DNA of 40,515 nt from a virus. A model generated the notes under the pieces. The model had not been told where the DNA came from and made no database searches. It worked only from the letters and a program-made list of their open reading frames with translations. The position numbers were made by a program, and so were the translations under genes. Positions 6,645 to 13,405 of the stretch are shown piece after piece. The DNA lies in the IMG/VR virus record IMGVR_UViG_3300045912_000463, positions 1 through 40,515 of that record; one strand, 5' to 3'. Positions within the stretch are counted from its first letter, which is position 1. Each line of letters starts with the position of its first letter.

Positions 6645-7134
6645 GCAAGTGCGTGTAGGATTCGGTCAACACGAGAAACTCGACACCCGTCAGGACGAAG
6701 CGCCGGTTGAGCGTAGGGCCGTAGCGAAACCGAACCTCGAGGGTATGGCGGCCAACCGGAAAGTTGGCCATCCAGCACTGCCTTTCAAAGTCGACCGTCC
6801 AGATCGCCAGCTGCTCGAAGGGCCGCAGAACCTTGTCGAGCACGGGGCCGCTGCACTCGGGGGCGCCATGTCGCCCGAGGCCGGTGAACGCCAGCTCGTC
6901 ATCGACCTGGACGTCGTCGAGGTAGGCGGCGTACTTACCGAGGTTGAGCAGCAAGCACTCGCCTCCCTGACCGATACCGACGATCACGTTGGGCGACAGC
7001 TCCAATGCGATTTGTCGCTCGGTTGCCTGAGCCATGCGGTTGGCATCCCTGCTGTGACGCCAGGAGGTCAGCGCCAACACGACGGTTGCCGTGGCCGTGA
7101 CCAGCGAAATGAGGACGATCGCCCACTCAGCCAC
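6574..7134 (-). CDS. Minus-strand membrane-anchored protein (moron-like)
   Basis: About 186 residues from a GTG at 7134, with GGTAGGA just upstream; a TTG at 7149 is the other choice. One N-terminal membrane span (AIVLISLVTATATVVLALTSW) is followed by a short helix and a beta-rich domain (NVIVGIGQGGECLLLNLGKYAAYLDDVQVDDELAF...HTLEVRFRYGPTLNRRF). A single-span protein with the domain in the cytoplasm or the periplasm fits. It is the only leftward gene in the early cluster, which is typical of lysogenically expressed cargo. Superinfection exclusion or defence is possible but unproven. Confidence 0.65.
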   Translation of the reverse strand: MAEWAIVLISLVTATATVVLALTSWRHSRDANRMAQATERQIALELSPNVIVGIGQGGECLLLNLGKYAAYLDDVQVDDELAFTGLGRHGAPECSGPVLDKVLRPFEQLAIWTVDFERQCWMANFPVGRHTLEVRFRYGPTLNRRFVLTGVEFLVLTESYTHLLSAGHIHTPVPSESASEAPRSAP

Positions 7135-7163
7135 ACGGCATCCTACCAAGCGACGGAGGCGCC

Positions 7164-7307
7164 ATGACCGACGGCATCCTCATGCACAGCGTCGAGGTGC
7201 GGGTGCGCGTCCGCGTCGATCCCGCGCCTGCCCCGACGCGCCGGTCGCGCTCGTCGTCCGCGCAGGTGGTCGAGTGCGGGGCGAAACCCAGTAGGAGGCA
7301 GCCATGA
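7164..7307 (+). CDS. Small hypothetical protein
   Basis: 47 residues beginning MTDGILMHSVEVRVRVRVDPAPAP and continuing with an Arg/Ser-rich tail. GGAGG lies 5-8 nt before the ATG and the stop overlaps the next start as ATGA, which supports translation. Function unknown. Confidence 0.5.
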   Translation: MTDGILMHSVEVRVRVRVDPAPAPTRRSRSSSAQVVECGAKPSRRQP

Positions 7308-7426
7308 GCTGGACCGAGTTCTCGCCCGAGGACCCCAAGCAAGGCCCTGCCTACCGCCGGGCGCTGTCGCTCGCATGCGAGCTGTACGCGCAACTCAAGG
7401 GGCAGCTGGAGGGGGTGGAGGCATGA
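7304..7426 (+). CDS. Small hypothetical protein
   Basis: 40 residues (MSWTEFSPEDPKQGPAYRRA...YAQLKGQLEGVEA), probably one amphipathic helix. It has GGAGG upstream and is linked by ATGA overlaps to both neighbours. Function unknown. Confidence 0.55.
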   Translation: MSWTEFSPEDPKQGPAYRRALSLACELYAQLKGQLEGVEA

Positions 7427-8037
7427 ACATGATCCGCCCTCCCCTGCCGCTCGACCGCACGCCCGAGGACGCGCTGCTGGCCGGGATCGGGAACGCCTGG
7501 CGGCGCGAGCTGCTGCGCTACTGCGCGGCGCCTCGCTCGCGTCGCGAGATCGAGCGCGAGTACCCGCTGGTCTCGTACACGCAGATCCGGCCGACGCTCG
7601 ACGCCCTGGTCGAGGCGGGGTGGTTGCGTTTGCGTGGCGGCGCGTACCACCTCAACCTGGTGGCCGCCCTGCGCGTGGAGCATTGCGCAGCGCTGGCGTG
7701 CTTCGACTGGCTCACGATCGGGGAGAGCCGCGACAGCGAGATCGACCTGGCCGTCGCGGCGCTGAGGCGCCAAAGCTGCCGCGACGTGCTCGCCGCCCTG
7801 GACAACGGTTACGAGCGCAGCACGTTGGAGCTGATCGAACTGACCGGCTACACCCGCAAGCAGGTCTATCACGCCTGCCGCGCCTGGACGCGGCTCGGGC
7901 TGCTCGATGAGACGCCCGAGACCGGCAAGCGCGGCAACCGCTACCGGCGCATCAACGCGCCCGTGCTCGCCGCCTTGGGCGGCTATCTCTACAGCCTGCA
8001 CCAGGCTGTGGGTAACGAAAACGAGGTGGCCGCGTGA
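7423..8037 (+). CDS. Tandem winged-helix protein, possible regulator
   Basis: 204 residues with two winged-helix-like halves. The first is residues ~20-80 (WRRELLRYCAAPRSRREIEREYPLVSYTQIRPTLDALVEAGWLRLRGGAYHLN). The second is residues ~120-180 (RDVLAALDNGYERSTLELIELTGYTRKQVYHACRAWTRLGLLDETPETGKRGNRYRRI). This architecture suits a DNA-binding transcription or replication factor. It follows the early genes and precedes small membrane genes, so it may be a middle-gene activator. The start at 7423 is fixed by GGGGGTGGAGG and the ATGA overlap. Confidence 0.7.
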   Translation: MNMIRPPLPLDRTPEDALLAGIGNAWRRELLRYCAAPRSRREIEREYPLVSYTQIRPTLDALVEAGWLRLRGGAYHLNLVAALRVEHCAALACFDWLTIGESRDSEIDLAVAALRRQSCRDVLAALDNGYERSTLELIELTGYTRKQVYHACRAWTRLGLLDETPETGKRGNRYRRINAPVLAALGGYLYSLHQAVGNENEVAA

Positions 8038-8288
8038 GTCCCGAACTCGCCCTCGTGGTCCGCATGATCCTGATCTGGATCGCCGTCGAACTCATTGCCC
8101 TGCTGCACCGGAGACACCATGCTCGCACTCGCGCTCTACCTGGCCCTCGGTTACCTCACTGCGATCCTGGCCTTTTGGCTGGCCGCCCGCCGGCGCCCGC
8201 TGCCGGAGGGGAGCAGCCTGGCGTTTCCGATTTTGGTGTTGTGCTGGCCGCTGGTCGTCCTCGTATTAGCCCTAGGAGGGGCGGATGA
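8034..8288 (+). CDS. Possible small membrane protein (uncertain)
   Basis: A GTG start overlaps the previous stop (GTGA). The first 25 residues (LALVVRMILIWIAVELIALLHRRHH) look like a membrane anchor. The remainder is Arg/Pro-rich and overlaps the better-supported gene at 8119 in another frame. Only the N-terminal part looks selected; the full 84 residues may not be real. Confidence 0.35.
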   Translation: MSPELALVVRMILIWIAVELIALLHRRHHARTRALPGPRLPHCDPGLLAGRPPAPAAGGEQPGVSDFGVVLAAGRPRISPRRGG

Positions 8289-8298
8289 AACGCGATGA
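8119..8298 (+). CDS. Small two-span membrane protein
   Basis: 59 residues with two hydrophobic segments (ALALYLALGYLTAILAFWLA and FPILVLCWPLVVLVLALGG) separated by the basic loop ARRRPLPEGS. GGAGA precedes the ATG. It overlaps the next gene by 14 bp. An early small membrane protein could modify the host envelope or energetics; it is far from the lysis genes, so I do not call it a holin. Confidence 0.6.
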   Translation: MLALALYLALGYLTAILAFWLAARRRPLPEGSSLAFPILVLCWPLVVLVLALGGADETR

Positions 8299-8728
8299 CA
8301 AACTGCTCGCCCGCATCGAGAGGCTGCTTGCAATCCCGCCGCTCATCGAACAACTCGGGCGCCAGCTCGTGGCGCTGCGTGCGGAGCGGCGCACGCAGGA
8401 GCGCAAGATCAAGGCTCGCGAGGCCGTAATCCGCAAGGAACTGCTAGACCTCGACCTCTACCAGCAGTGCAGCAACGCCGACGAGCGCAACGCCGTCTAT
8501 CAGGACGCTTTGCACGCCGACCCCAACTGGGAAGCCCTACAAGAGCGCCTCGAGGACATCCTCATCGCCATCGACAAGGCGACTTACGAGCGCGACGCCC
8601 TCGACCACGAGCGTAAGGCGCTCAAGGCGGCCCTCGAAAGGGAGTACGCCGACATCATCAGCGAACTGCTTTCGGATCGGATGCTGGCGAACGCCGTGAG
8701 TCAGCACCGGGGGGTGGCGCGGGCATGA
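8285..8728 (+). CDS. Coiled-coil phage protein
   Basis: 147 residues, nearly all heptad-type helix rich in Glu, Arg and Leu (LVALRAERRTQERKIKAREAVIRKELLD...RLEDILIAIDKATYERDALDHERKALKAALEREYADII). This layout resembles coiled-coil proteins found near phage recombination genes. Its place after A and B parallels the semi-essential early region of Mu where Gam lies, but I see no specific Gam match. GGAGGGG precedes the ATG. Confidence 0.65.
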   Translation: MKRDDKLLARIERLLAIPPLIEQLGRQLVALRAERRTQERKIKAREAVIRKELLDLDLYQQCSNADERNAVYQDALHADPNWEALQERLEDILIAIDKATYERDALDHERKALKAALEREYADIISELLSDRMLANAVSQHRGVARA

Positions 8729-8949
8729 CTAGCCTCCTCGACCGCATCCGCGAGAAGCGCCTTGCGCCTTTCGACCTGCTCATGTACGCCGAGACCGCCC
8801 GGCACCTGGGACACCCGGAGCTGGCCGAGCTTTGCGAGCTGGAATGCGAAGCGCAGCTCGCCGCCTTGGATGTCGCCCGGCGCCGCCGCGTGAACTGGAA
8901 AGGAGCCGCACGATGGGCAGCGTCAGTATCAATATCAGCATCCCGCTAA
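8725..8949 (+). CDS. Hypothetical protein
   Basis: 74 residues with a helical region (LLDRIREKRLAPFDLLMYAETARHLGHPELAELCELECEAQLAAL) and a basic tail. It has ATGA coupling to the upstream gene and overlaps the downstream gene by 37 bp. Not recognised. Confidence 0.6.
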   Translation: MTSLLDRIREKRLAPFDLLMYAETARHLGHPELAELCELECEAQLAALDVARRRRVNWKGAARWAASVSISASR

Positions 8950-9677
8950 AGGGCCTATCGACGGAGCGCCTCGACGAGCTGCTGCGACTGGTAGCGGAGC
9001 TGGAGCTGCATACGGATGTCCAGAACAACAGGCGTATCTGCGCACGTGCGGGGTGCGGCCAACCGATCACGCGCTCGCGTACCGAATGCGACGCACAATA
9101 CGAGCGCAAGCGCTACTGTTCGCGCAAGTGCGGCGCCATCGCCAAGCACGCCACTCAGCGGGCGGCGAGGGTGGCAGCGCTGCCTCTGCGCGTCTGCGAG
9201 CACTGCGGCAAAACATTAACCATCCGCCCCTCCGAGCCGCTGCACAAATTTAAGGCACGCCGATACTGCAACCGCTCATGCGACATGCGACACCGTCACG
9301 AGCTGCGCAAACAGCAGGCCGCGTCCAACTCAACCCTGCAGAGTCCCGTCGAATCCCGCGAATCCCGCCAGAAACGCAGTGGGGGACGCACGATCCGCAG
9401 CGTCGATCCCGCGGATCTGCAGCGGGCCATCGAGCGGCGACAGGCTGAGAAGCGCGACGACCTCCCCGACCCGCGCCCCGCGCATCTGCGCGAGGGATAT
9501 AAGCCGCCAGGTGGCGTCGTGGTCGAGGCGGCGGTGTCGTGGGGTACGTGTGAGCGCTGCGGCGGCAAGCTCGGCCCGGACGGCTGCGGGGACTGCCAGC
9601 GCCGCGAGCGGTGGCTGGCCGGCCAGCGCAAGCAAGCGCAACGCATCAAAGGCGCCTACGAAGGAGGCCCTCGATGA
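8913..9677 (+). CDS. Multi-zinc-ribbon protein
   Basis: 254 residues with three cysteine clusters that look like zinc sites: CARAGCGQPI...YCSRKCG (~42-76), CEHCGKTL...YCNRSCD (~95-125) and CERCGGKLGPDGCGDC (~217-232). The first two resemble the 'YCSxxC' recognition motifs found in many phage and plasmid nucleic-acid-binding proteins. I chose the ATG at 8913 because AAGGAG lies 8 nt upstream. The product is basic and probably binds DNA or RNA. Its target is unknown. Confidence 0.7.
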   Translation: MGSVSINISIPLKGLSTERLDELLRLVAELELHTDVQNNRRICARAGCGQPITRSRTECDAQYERKRYCSRKCGAIAKHATQRAARVAALPLRVCEHCGKTLTIRPSEPLHKFKARRYCNRSCDMRHRHELRKQQAASNSTLQSPVESRESRQKRSGGRTIRSVDPADLQRAIERRQAEKRDDLPDPRPAHLREGYKPPGGVVVEAAVSWGTCERCGGKLGPDGCGDCQRRERWLAGQRKQAQRIKGAYEGGPR

Positions 9678-9934
9678 AGTGCTCCGACATCCACATCGCC
9701 CTATCCACCCTGCGGCTGCGCTCCGGGCGCCCGTTCGAGCTGATCGACGACGAGGGACGGCGGACGCGAATCATGCACCTCGATGGCGACCGCTTCGAGC
9801 TGCGCATGCGCGGCGGGCGGATCGTCGAATACGACGCCGAGATGATGGCCGACATGCTCTTCTTCCTCGAGGGTCGCCTCACGCTGCGGGAGATCGGGAT
9901 GGTCGAGTACGAGGTGAACCGTGAACTGGCCTGA
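9674..9934 (+). CDS. Hypothetical protein
   Basis: 86 residues (IHIALSTLRLRSGRPFELIDDEGRRTRIMHLDGDRFELRMRGGRIVEYDAEMMADMLFFLEGRLTLRE). The alternating beta pattern suggests a small barrel. ATGA coupling and GGAGG upstream support translation. Not recognised. Confidence 0.65.
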   Translation: MKCSDIHIALSTLRLRSGRPFELIDDEGRRTRIMHLDGDRFELRMRGGRIVEYDAEMMADMLFFLEGRLTLREIGMVEYEVNRELA

Positions 9935-10007
9935 TGTCGTGTTCCTCTTCTTCGCGCTGGCCGCGCTGGTGGCCACCGTGATCGTGTCGAAGGAGCGTCG
10001 TGACTAA
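9921..10007 (+). CDS. Very small membrane peptide
   Basis: 28 residues from GTG: a single membrane span (WPDVVFLFFALAALVATVIV) with the basic tail SKERRD. GAGGTG lies upstream. It overlaps both neighbouring genes (14 bp and 8 bp), as coupled phage genes do here. Single-span microproteins often modulate a membrane partner, but no partner is visible. Confidence 0.5.
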   Translation: MNWPDVVFLFFALAALVATVIVSKERRD

Positions 10008-10407
10008 GCAACTCCCCCTGAAGTTCCCGACCGTCACCGCGCCACGCTGGGAGGACGACAAGGTCGAGTGGGCGTGCTGGTACCTGCGCGAGAACGGGCA
10101 CATCTACAAGGAGTTCAGGCGCCGTGCAGACGAAGCCATGAAGGCCGACCCTCACGGGCCAATGAGCGCGGACGACATCCTGCACTCAATTCGTTGGGAC
10201 ACGCGACTCAAGGCGAAGGGGGACGTGTTCAAAATCAACGACCACGCTAGCGCCCTCTTTGCCCGGCTATACATCGAAGAGCGTCCCCACGCCCAGAAGA
10301 ACTTTAGGTCGCGCAAGTCGTTCTTCGACATGCTGACCAATAACGAACGAGAACGTCTCATGCGGGCCTTTGAGCCGCTCAGGATCAACAAGCGGAGGTT
10401 CGTGTGA
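10000..10407 (+). CDS. Conserved-type phage protein of unknown function
   Basis: 135 residues. The central part (ADDILHSIRWDTRLKAKGDVFKINDHASALFARLYIEERPHAQKNFRSRKS) resembles a recurrent phage family with the pattern 'IRWxxxxxTxGDxFKLNNNxxxxYAR', which is often found beside phage replication or DNA-methylation genes. I recall the pattern but cannot name a reaction. It has a GTG start with AAGGAG upstream. Confidence 0.6.
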   Translation: MTKQLPLKFPTVTAPRWEDDKVEWACWYLRENGHIYKEFRRRADEAMKADPHGPMSADDILHSIRWDTRLKAKGDVFKINDHASALFARLYIEERPHAQKNFRSRKSFFDMLTNNERERLMRAFEPLRINKRRFV

Positions 10408-10856
10408 CCGTGCTCGACGCGCCGCGCCTCAAGACCGCCACCAACCTCGAAAAGTGGCGGGCCGACTTTGTCCTATACGCCCTCTGGCGCGTTGCTCACG
10501 ACCGCGACCACTGGCGGCACCTGCGCACCAAGCCGCTGCACCTCGTCGGCAACGGCAGCGGCCGGGGCGGCAGCCTGGGCGGCGCCGCATACTTGCGCGT
10601 CCGCGTCAAGGCGCTCCCGGCCCTGGGCATCGAAGCGCACGAGCTGCGGCTGTGGCGCGACGACTACGTGCGGGCGCTCAAGAACCTATCCAGCGACCAG
10701 CGGCACGAGCTGAAGTACCACCTCGCCAGGCCGCGCTACAGCAGCGTATTTCGGTTCCATCGCCGCGCGGGCCTCGTCCAGGCCAGCGACACGGTAGAGG
10801 CGGCGCTCGCCCAGGCCGCACTGAAAATCGCGGGGTGGGCGGAGGTGGTAGCATGA
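10404..10856 (+). CDS. Hypothetical protein
   Basis: 150 residues, GTG start after GGAGG. It is basic and probably helical, with a Gly-rich turn (GNGSGRGGSLGGAAYLRVRVKAL) in the middle. Not recognised. It is coupled to the following RHH gene by ATGATG across the stop. Confidence 0.6.
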   Translation: MTVLDAPRLKTATNLEKWRADFVLYALWRVAHDRDHWRHLRTKPLHLVGNGSGRGGSLGGAAYLRVRVKALPALGIEAHELRLWRDDYVRALKNLSSDQRHELKYHLARPRYSSVFRFHRRAGLVQASDTVEAALAQAALKIAGWAEVVA

Positions 10857-11071
10857 TGGCAGTGGCCGAGAACCGCTCCCGGCGCGGCAAATGGGGCGGA
10901 GCACGACCTGGAGCAGGGCGAAAGGCGGAGCTGGCCGATCCTGCACACGTAGGAACCGCCATAGAACGTGAAGAGCTGGAACAGCTCGACGCCTTAGCCA
11001 GAGAGCGAAACCTGACCAGGGCACAGCTTCTCCGTGAGATCATATCGGGATACTTGAAAAGAATCACGTAA
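10853..11071 (+). CDS. Ribbon-helix-helix DNA-binding protein
   Basis: 72 residues. The N-terminal RGKWGGARPGAGRK is an AT-hook-like arm common in phage DNA-binding proteins. Residues ~38-70 (HVGTAIEREELEQLDALARERNLTRAQLLREIISGYLKRI) fit the Arc/CopG ribbon-helix-helix fold. It is the last gene before a 62-nt inverted repeat, which could be its operator. Confidence 0.7.
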   Translation: MMAVAENRSRRGKWGGARPGAGRKAELADPAHVGTAIEREELEQLDALARERNLTRAQLLREIISGYLKRIT

Positions 11072-11078
11072 TCAATTA

Positions 11079-11140
11079 AAGTTGGAGCATCACGAGAGGC
11101 CGAGACTGGTCAGGTTCCAGCCTCTCGTGAAATCCAACTT
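11079..11140 (+). promoter_or_regulatory. Long two-part hairpin upstream of the 11152 gene
   Basis: AAGTTGGA (11079-11086) and CACGAGAGGC (11091-11100) pair perfectly with GCCTCTCGTG (11120-11129) and TCCAACTT (11133-11140). That is 18 bp with a small GCAT/AAA internal loop and a 19-nt apical loop. It ends directly at AGGAG, the ribosome site of the next gene. No T-run follows. It could be an RNA control element, a processing site or a protein-binding palindrome. Confidence 0.6.
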
Positions 11141-11151
11141 AGGAGTGGATC

Positions 11152-11346
11152 ATGGCTAGGATAGCACACGATCCGGACCTAGACACCCTACAAGCCGCAG
11201 ACGACCCCATCAAGCGCTTCGTGGAGAACCGCTTGAACCAGCTCATGGCGAGGCTCGATTTGCCCATCGAGCTGTCCGACGAGATTTGGGAAGTCTACAC
11301 CCAGGGCATGCAGGACGGGAACCTGCGGATCGGAGATTTTAGATGA
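11152..11346 (+). CDS. Hypothetical protein ahead of the antirepressor
   Basis: 64 residues, acidic and mostly helical (DDPIKRFVENRLNQLMARLDLPIELSDEIWEVYTQGMQDG). Not recognised. The start follows AGGAG at the foot of the hairpin leader, and the stop overlaps the antirepressor start as ATGA, so the two are probably controlled together. Confidence 0.65.
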   Translation: MARIAHDPDLDTLQAADDPIKRFVENRLNQLMARLDLPIELSDEIWEVYTQGMQDGNLRIGDFR

Positions 11347-12134
11347 GCCACCTGACACACTTCGAGGGCAATGAACTGCTCGTAATTGAAGTCAACGGAC
11401 GGCGGGCGTTCACCGCTGAAACAGTCGGCAAGGCGCTTGAGTATGAAAAGCCCGGCCCTTCAATAAACAACATCCATCGCCGCAACGACAAAGAGTTCGA
11501 GCAGGGCATCGACTGGGATTGGTTCAACGCTGAGCGGGGTCAAATTGACCCCGCTGAGAGGCATCAAATTGATGCACCTAAAAAATCCCGCTACAGCACG
11601 CGCATCTACTACCAAACCGGCGTCAACCTCATCGGCATGCTCTCCGACCAGCCCAAAGCCGCACTGTTCCGGCGCTGGGCCAAGCAGGTACTCGCCGCTC
11701 ACCAGGCGCCCCACGAAGACCCGGAAGCCGCCACCCTCGAGGCCGTCACCAAGTCGCTCGGCTTCGAGCGGCGCTGCAAGATCTGCCGCAGCCCCCTGCG
11801 CGACGAGATCGACACTATGCTCGACGACCCCACCTTGCGCTACGAAGACATCATTGCCTTTGCCGCCGAGCGTGGCCTGGTCATCAGCCAGGCGGGCCTC
11901 TCCCGCCACCGTTCGCACCGCCTACCCGACGCCGCACCGATCAGCCTTGCCACCAAGCCGGAAGTGGGCATGGCCATCCTCTTCGCCAAACTGCTCGATG
12001 AGGTGCAGCGCCGCAAGCTCAACGCCCTGTCCGACCGAGAGCTGGTCAAGTACGCGCAGGCCGCAGGGCAAACGCTCCTCACCAGCCGCCGCTCCGGAAC
12101 GCTAGCCCTCCCAATCGGCGGCGAACAGCATTAA
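11343..12134 (+). CDS. Bro-N/ORF6N-type antirepressor with C-terminal CxxC/LSRHxxxH domain
   Basis: 263 residues. Residues ~8-118 fit a Bro-N/ORF6N domain (VIEVNGRRAFTAETVGKALEYEKPGPSINNIHRRN...YYQTGVNLIGMLSDQPKAALFRRWAKQVL), usual in phage antirepressors. Residues ~142-198 repeat the zinc-type domain of the small terminase (RRCKICRSPLRDEIDTMLDD...YEDIIAFAAERGLVISQAGLSRHRSHR). The linker at ~63-80 is a tandem octamer ERGQIDPA/ERHQIDAP. By family it would relieve repression or regulate late genes. The fusion with the packaging-type domain is unusual and might tie regulation to DNA recognition. Confidence 0.75.
   Translation: MSHLTHFEGNELLVIEVNGRRAFTAETVGKALEYEKPGPSINNIHRRNDKEFEQGIDWDWFNAERGQIDPAERHQIDAPKKSRYSTRIYYQTGVNLIGMLSDQPKAALFRRWAKQVLAAHQAPHEDPEAATLEAVTKSLGFERRCKICRSPLRDEIDTMLDDPTLRYEDIIAFAAERGLVISQAGLSRHRSHRLPDAAPISLATKPEVGMAILFAKLLDEVQRRKLNALSDRELVKYAQAAGQTLLTSRRSGTLALPIGGEQH
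11533..11575. repeat. Two tandem palindromes in the antirepressor linker
   Basis: AGCGGGGTCAA-A-TTGACCCCGCT (11533-11555; 11-bp arms) is followed by GCATCAA-A-TTGATGC (11561-11575; 7-bp arms). They are two copies of a 24-nt tandem repeat. The bases that differ between the copies change on both arms together, so each copy stays self-complementary while still encoding QID. Confidence 0.8.
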
Positions 12135-12175
12135 GCCTTTATGAACCCACGGGTGAGCAACTTCACGACCAGGAC

Positions 12176-12225
12176 TTGACATATCCCGTATTCAGCAGGG
12201 TAAATTAGGGTAGGCTCGTGACGAG
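12176..12225 (+). promoter_or_regulatory. Putative late promoter
   Basis: A consensus -35 TTGACA (12176-12181) is followed after 19 bp by TAAATT (12201-12206). A long spacer makes a weak basal promoter that needs an activator, as at the C-dependent mom promoter of Mu. CTCGTGACGAG (12215-12225), a perfect palindrome, lies near the expected start site. This 12135-12338 gap separates the regulatory genes from the lysis, head and tail genes, the place a late promoter is needed. Confidence 0.5.
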
Positions 12226-12285
12226 TCTATAAGTCAACGACACTGTAGGCACGAGTTTTAACGCTCAAACCCACATTTTTGAGAC

Positions 12286-12311
12286 GGCCGCTTCTGGTTC
12301 CAGGAGCGGCC
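12286..12311 (+). terminator. GC-rich leader hairpin, possible attenuator
   Basis: GGCCGCT (12286-12292) pairs with AGCGGCC (12305-12311), and CTGG pairs with CCAG inside. The following sequence is CACTTTCATT, a poor T-run. It sits in the leader between the putative late promoter and the first late gene, so it may be a weak terminator or an antitermination target. Confidence 0.4.
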
Positions 12312-12338
12312 ACTTTCATTGGGCGCCGGGAGGCCACC

Positions 12339-12515
12339 ATGCGTTACCTCGGCATGCAGATCAAAAGACTCGAGGAACCGCTGCACGGCTCCCGCGGCTT
12401 TCGGGTCGTGGCCACCGGCAAGGACTTCCCGACCATGCGCGACGCCAAGGCGTACGTCGCCTCCCTGGTCTTTCCTTACCGGCACGGCACCTTCTCCCAC
12501 ATTCGGCAGCCATGA
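12339..12515 (+). CDS. Small hypothetical protein, first gene of the late cluster
   Basis: 58 residues (MRYLGMQIKRLEEPLHGSRGFRVVATGKDFPTMRDAKAYVASLVFPYRHGTFSHIRQP). It has a compact alpha/beta pattern and is not recognised. GGGAGG precedes the ATG, and the stop overlaps the next start as ATGA. Confidence 0.6.
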   Translation: MRYLGMQIKRLEEPLHGSRGFRVVATGKDFPTMRDAKAYVASLVFPYRHGTFSHIRQP

Positions 12516-12769
12516 GGGATCTCGAGCTGGAGATCCTGAAGGGGATCCTCCGGCAGTTGGAAGCCCAACGCGGCATCTCGAGCGAGGATCGGCAACTGGC
12601 CGAGCTACGGGCGCAAGTGCAGGCGTTAGAGCTGACCAGGCGCTTCAAGGACGCGCAAGCCAAGGTGACCTACAGCCGGGTCGTTTCTCTCGCGCTGGCC
12701 GCCATCGCGGGGTTGGTGCTGATCGTGGCGGCCTTGTTGGGCGTGGACGTGTCGGGGGTGTTTCGATGA
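12512..12769 (+). CDS. Coiled-coil protein with C-terminal membrane span
   Basis: 85 residues. A helical, charged N-terminal part (LEILKGILRQLEAQRGISSEDRQLAELRAQVQALELTRRF) is followed by one hydrophobic span (VVSLALAAIAGLVLIVAALLGV). It is coupled by ATGA to the glucosaminidase gene, so it probably belongs to the lysis cassette, perhaps as a lysis regulator or accessory holin. Confidence 0.65.
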   Translation: MRDLELEILKGILRQLEAQRGISSEDRQLAELRAQVQALELTRRFKDAQAKVTYSRVVSLALAAIAGLVLIVAALLGVDVSGVFR

Positions 12770-13389
12770 CACGACAGGAGTTCGTAGCCAAGGCGCTCGA
12801 GGCGGCGCGTAACGCCCGGAAACTCGGCGCTCCCATCAACGCCGAGGTGTGCGCCGCGATGGCCGCGCATGAGACCGGCTTTGGCTCCTCGAAGCTCACA
12901 CAGTACAACAACCTGCTGGGCATCAAGGCGGGCTCGTCCTGGCGAGGGCCCACGGTGAACCTGGCGACCTTCGAGTACACGCCGGCCGGCAGTCGTTACG
13001 ACACCCGCGCGAACTGGCGGGTGTACGGCTCGTGGATCGAGTGCTTCCGCGACTATGGCGACATCATCGACCGCCTGTGGTGGTTTCACGACGCTCGCGA
13101 CGCCAAGGACGATCCCCTGGGGTTCCTGATCGGCCTCTTGCCGGTCTACAGCCCCGACGGTAAGGAGGTGGTCGAGCCGGGCCACGCGACGGACCCGAAG
13201 TACCAGAAGCACATTCTCGCCATCATGCGCGACTACGGGCTGATGGCCGAGAAAGCGCAGTCGATCCGGCTCGACCAAGCGGACGTCAATCCGGTCACGC
13301 GCGTTTTCTTAGCGCACATGGAACTCAGCTTCGAGGCGGTGGGGCTGGTTCCGCAGGAAGACGGGACCGCGAAGCTTTACATCCGCTAA
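12766..13389 (+). CDS. Endolysin, GH73-like glucosaminidase
   Basis: 207 residues. The first ~150 residues match the glucosaminidase fold (FlgJ-type GH73): AMAAHETGFGSSKLTQYNNLLGIKAGSSWRGPTVNL...FRDYGDIIDRL...YQKHILAIMRDYGL. Glu36 in HETGFGSS is the expected catalytic acid. It would cut the glycan strands of host peptidoglycan at lysis. There is no signal peptide, so it needs the holin product of the next gene. The start overlaps the previous stop (ATGA). Confidence 0.85.
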   Translation: MTRQEFVAKALEAARNARKLGAPINAEVCAAMAAHETGFGSSKLTQYNNLLGIKAGSSWRGPTVNLATFEYTPAGSRYDTRANWRVYGSWIECFRDYGDIIDRLWWFHDARDAKDDPLGFLIGLLPVYSPDGKEVVEPGHATDPKYQKHILAIMRDYGLMAEKAQSIRLDQADVNPVTRVFLAHMELSFEAVGLVPQEDGTAKLYIR

Positions 13390-13405
13390 ACCCAGGAGGG
13401 GAATC

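Noticed and set aside
8285-8728. Mu Gam-type nuclease inhibitor
   Set aside because: Position and coiled-coil content fit loosely, but I see no specific Gam features, so it is left as a coiled-coil protein.
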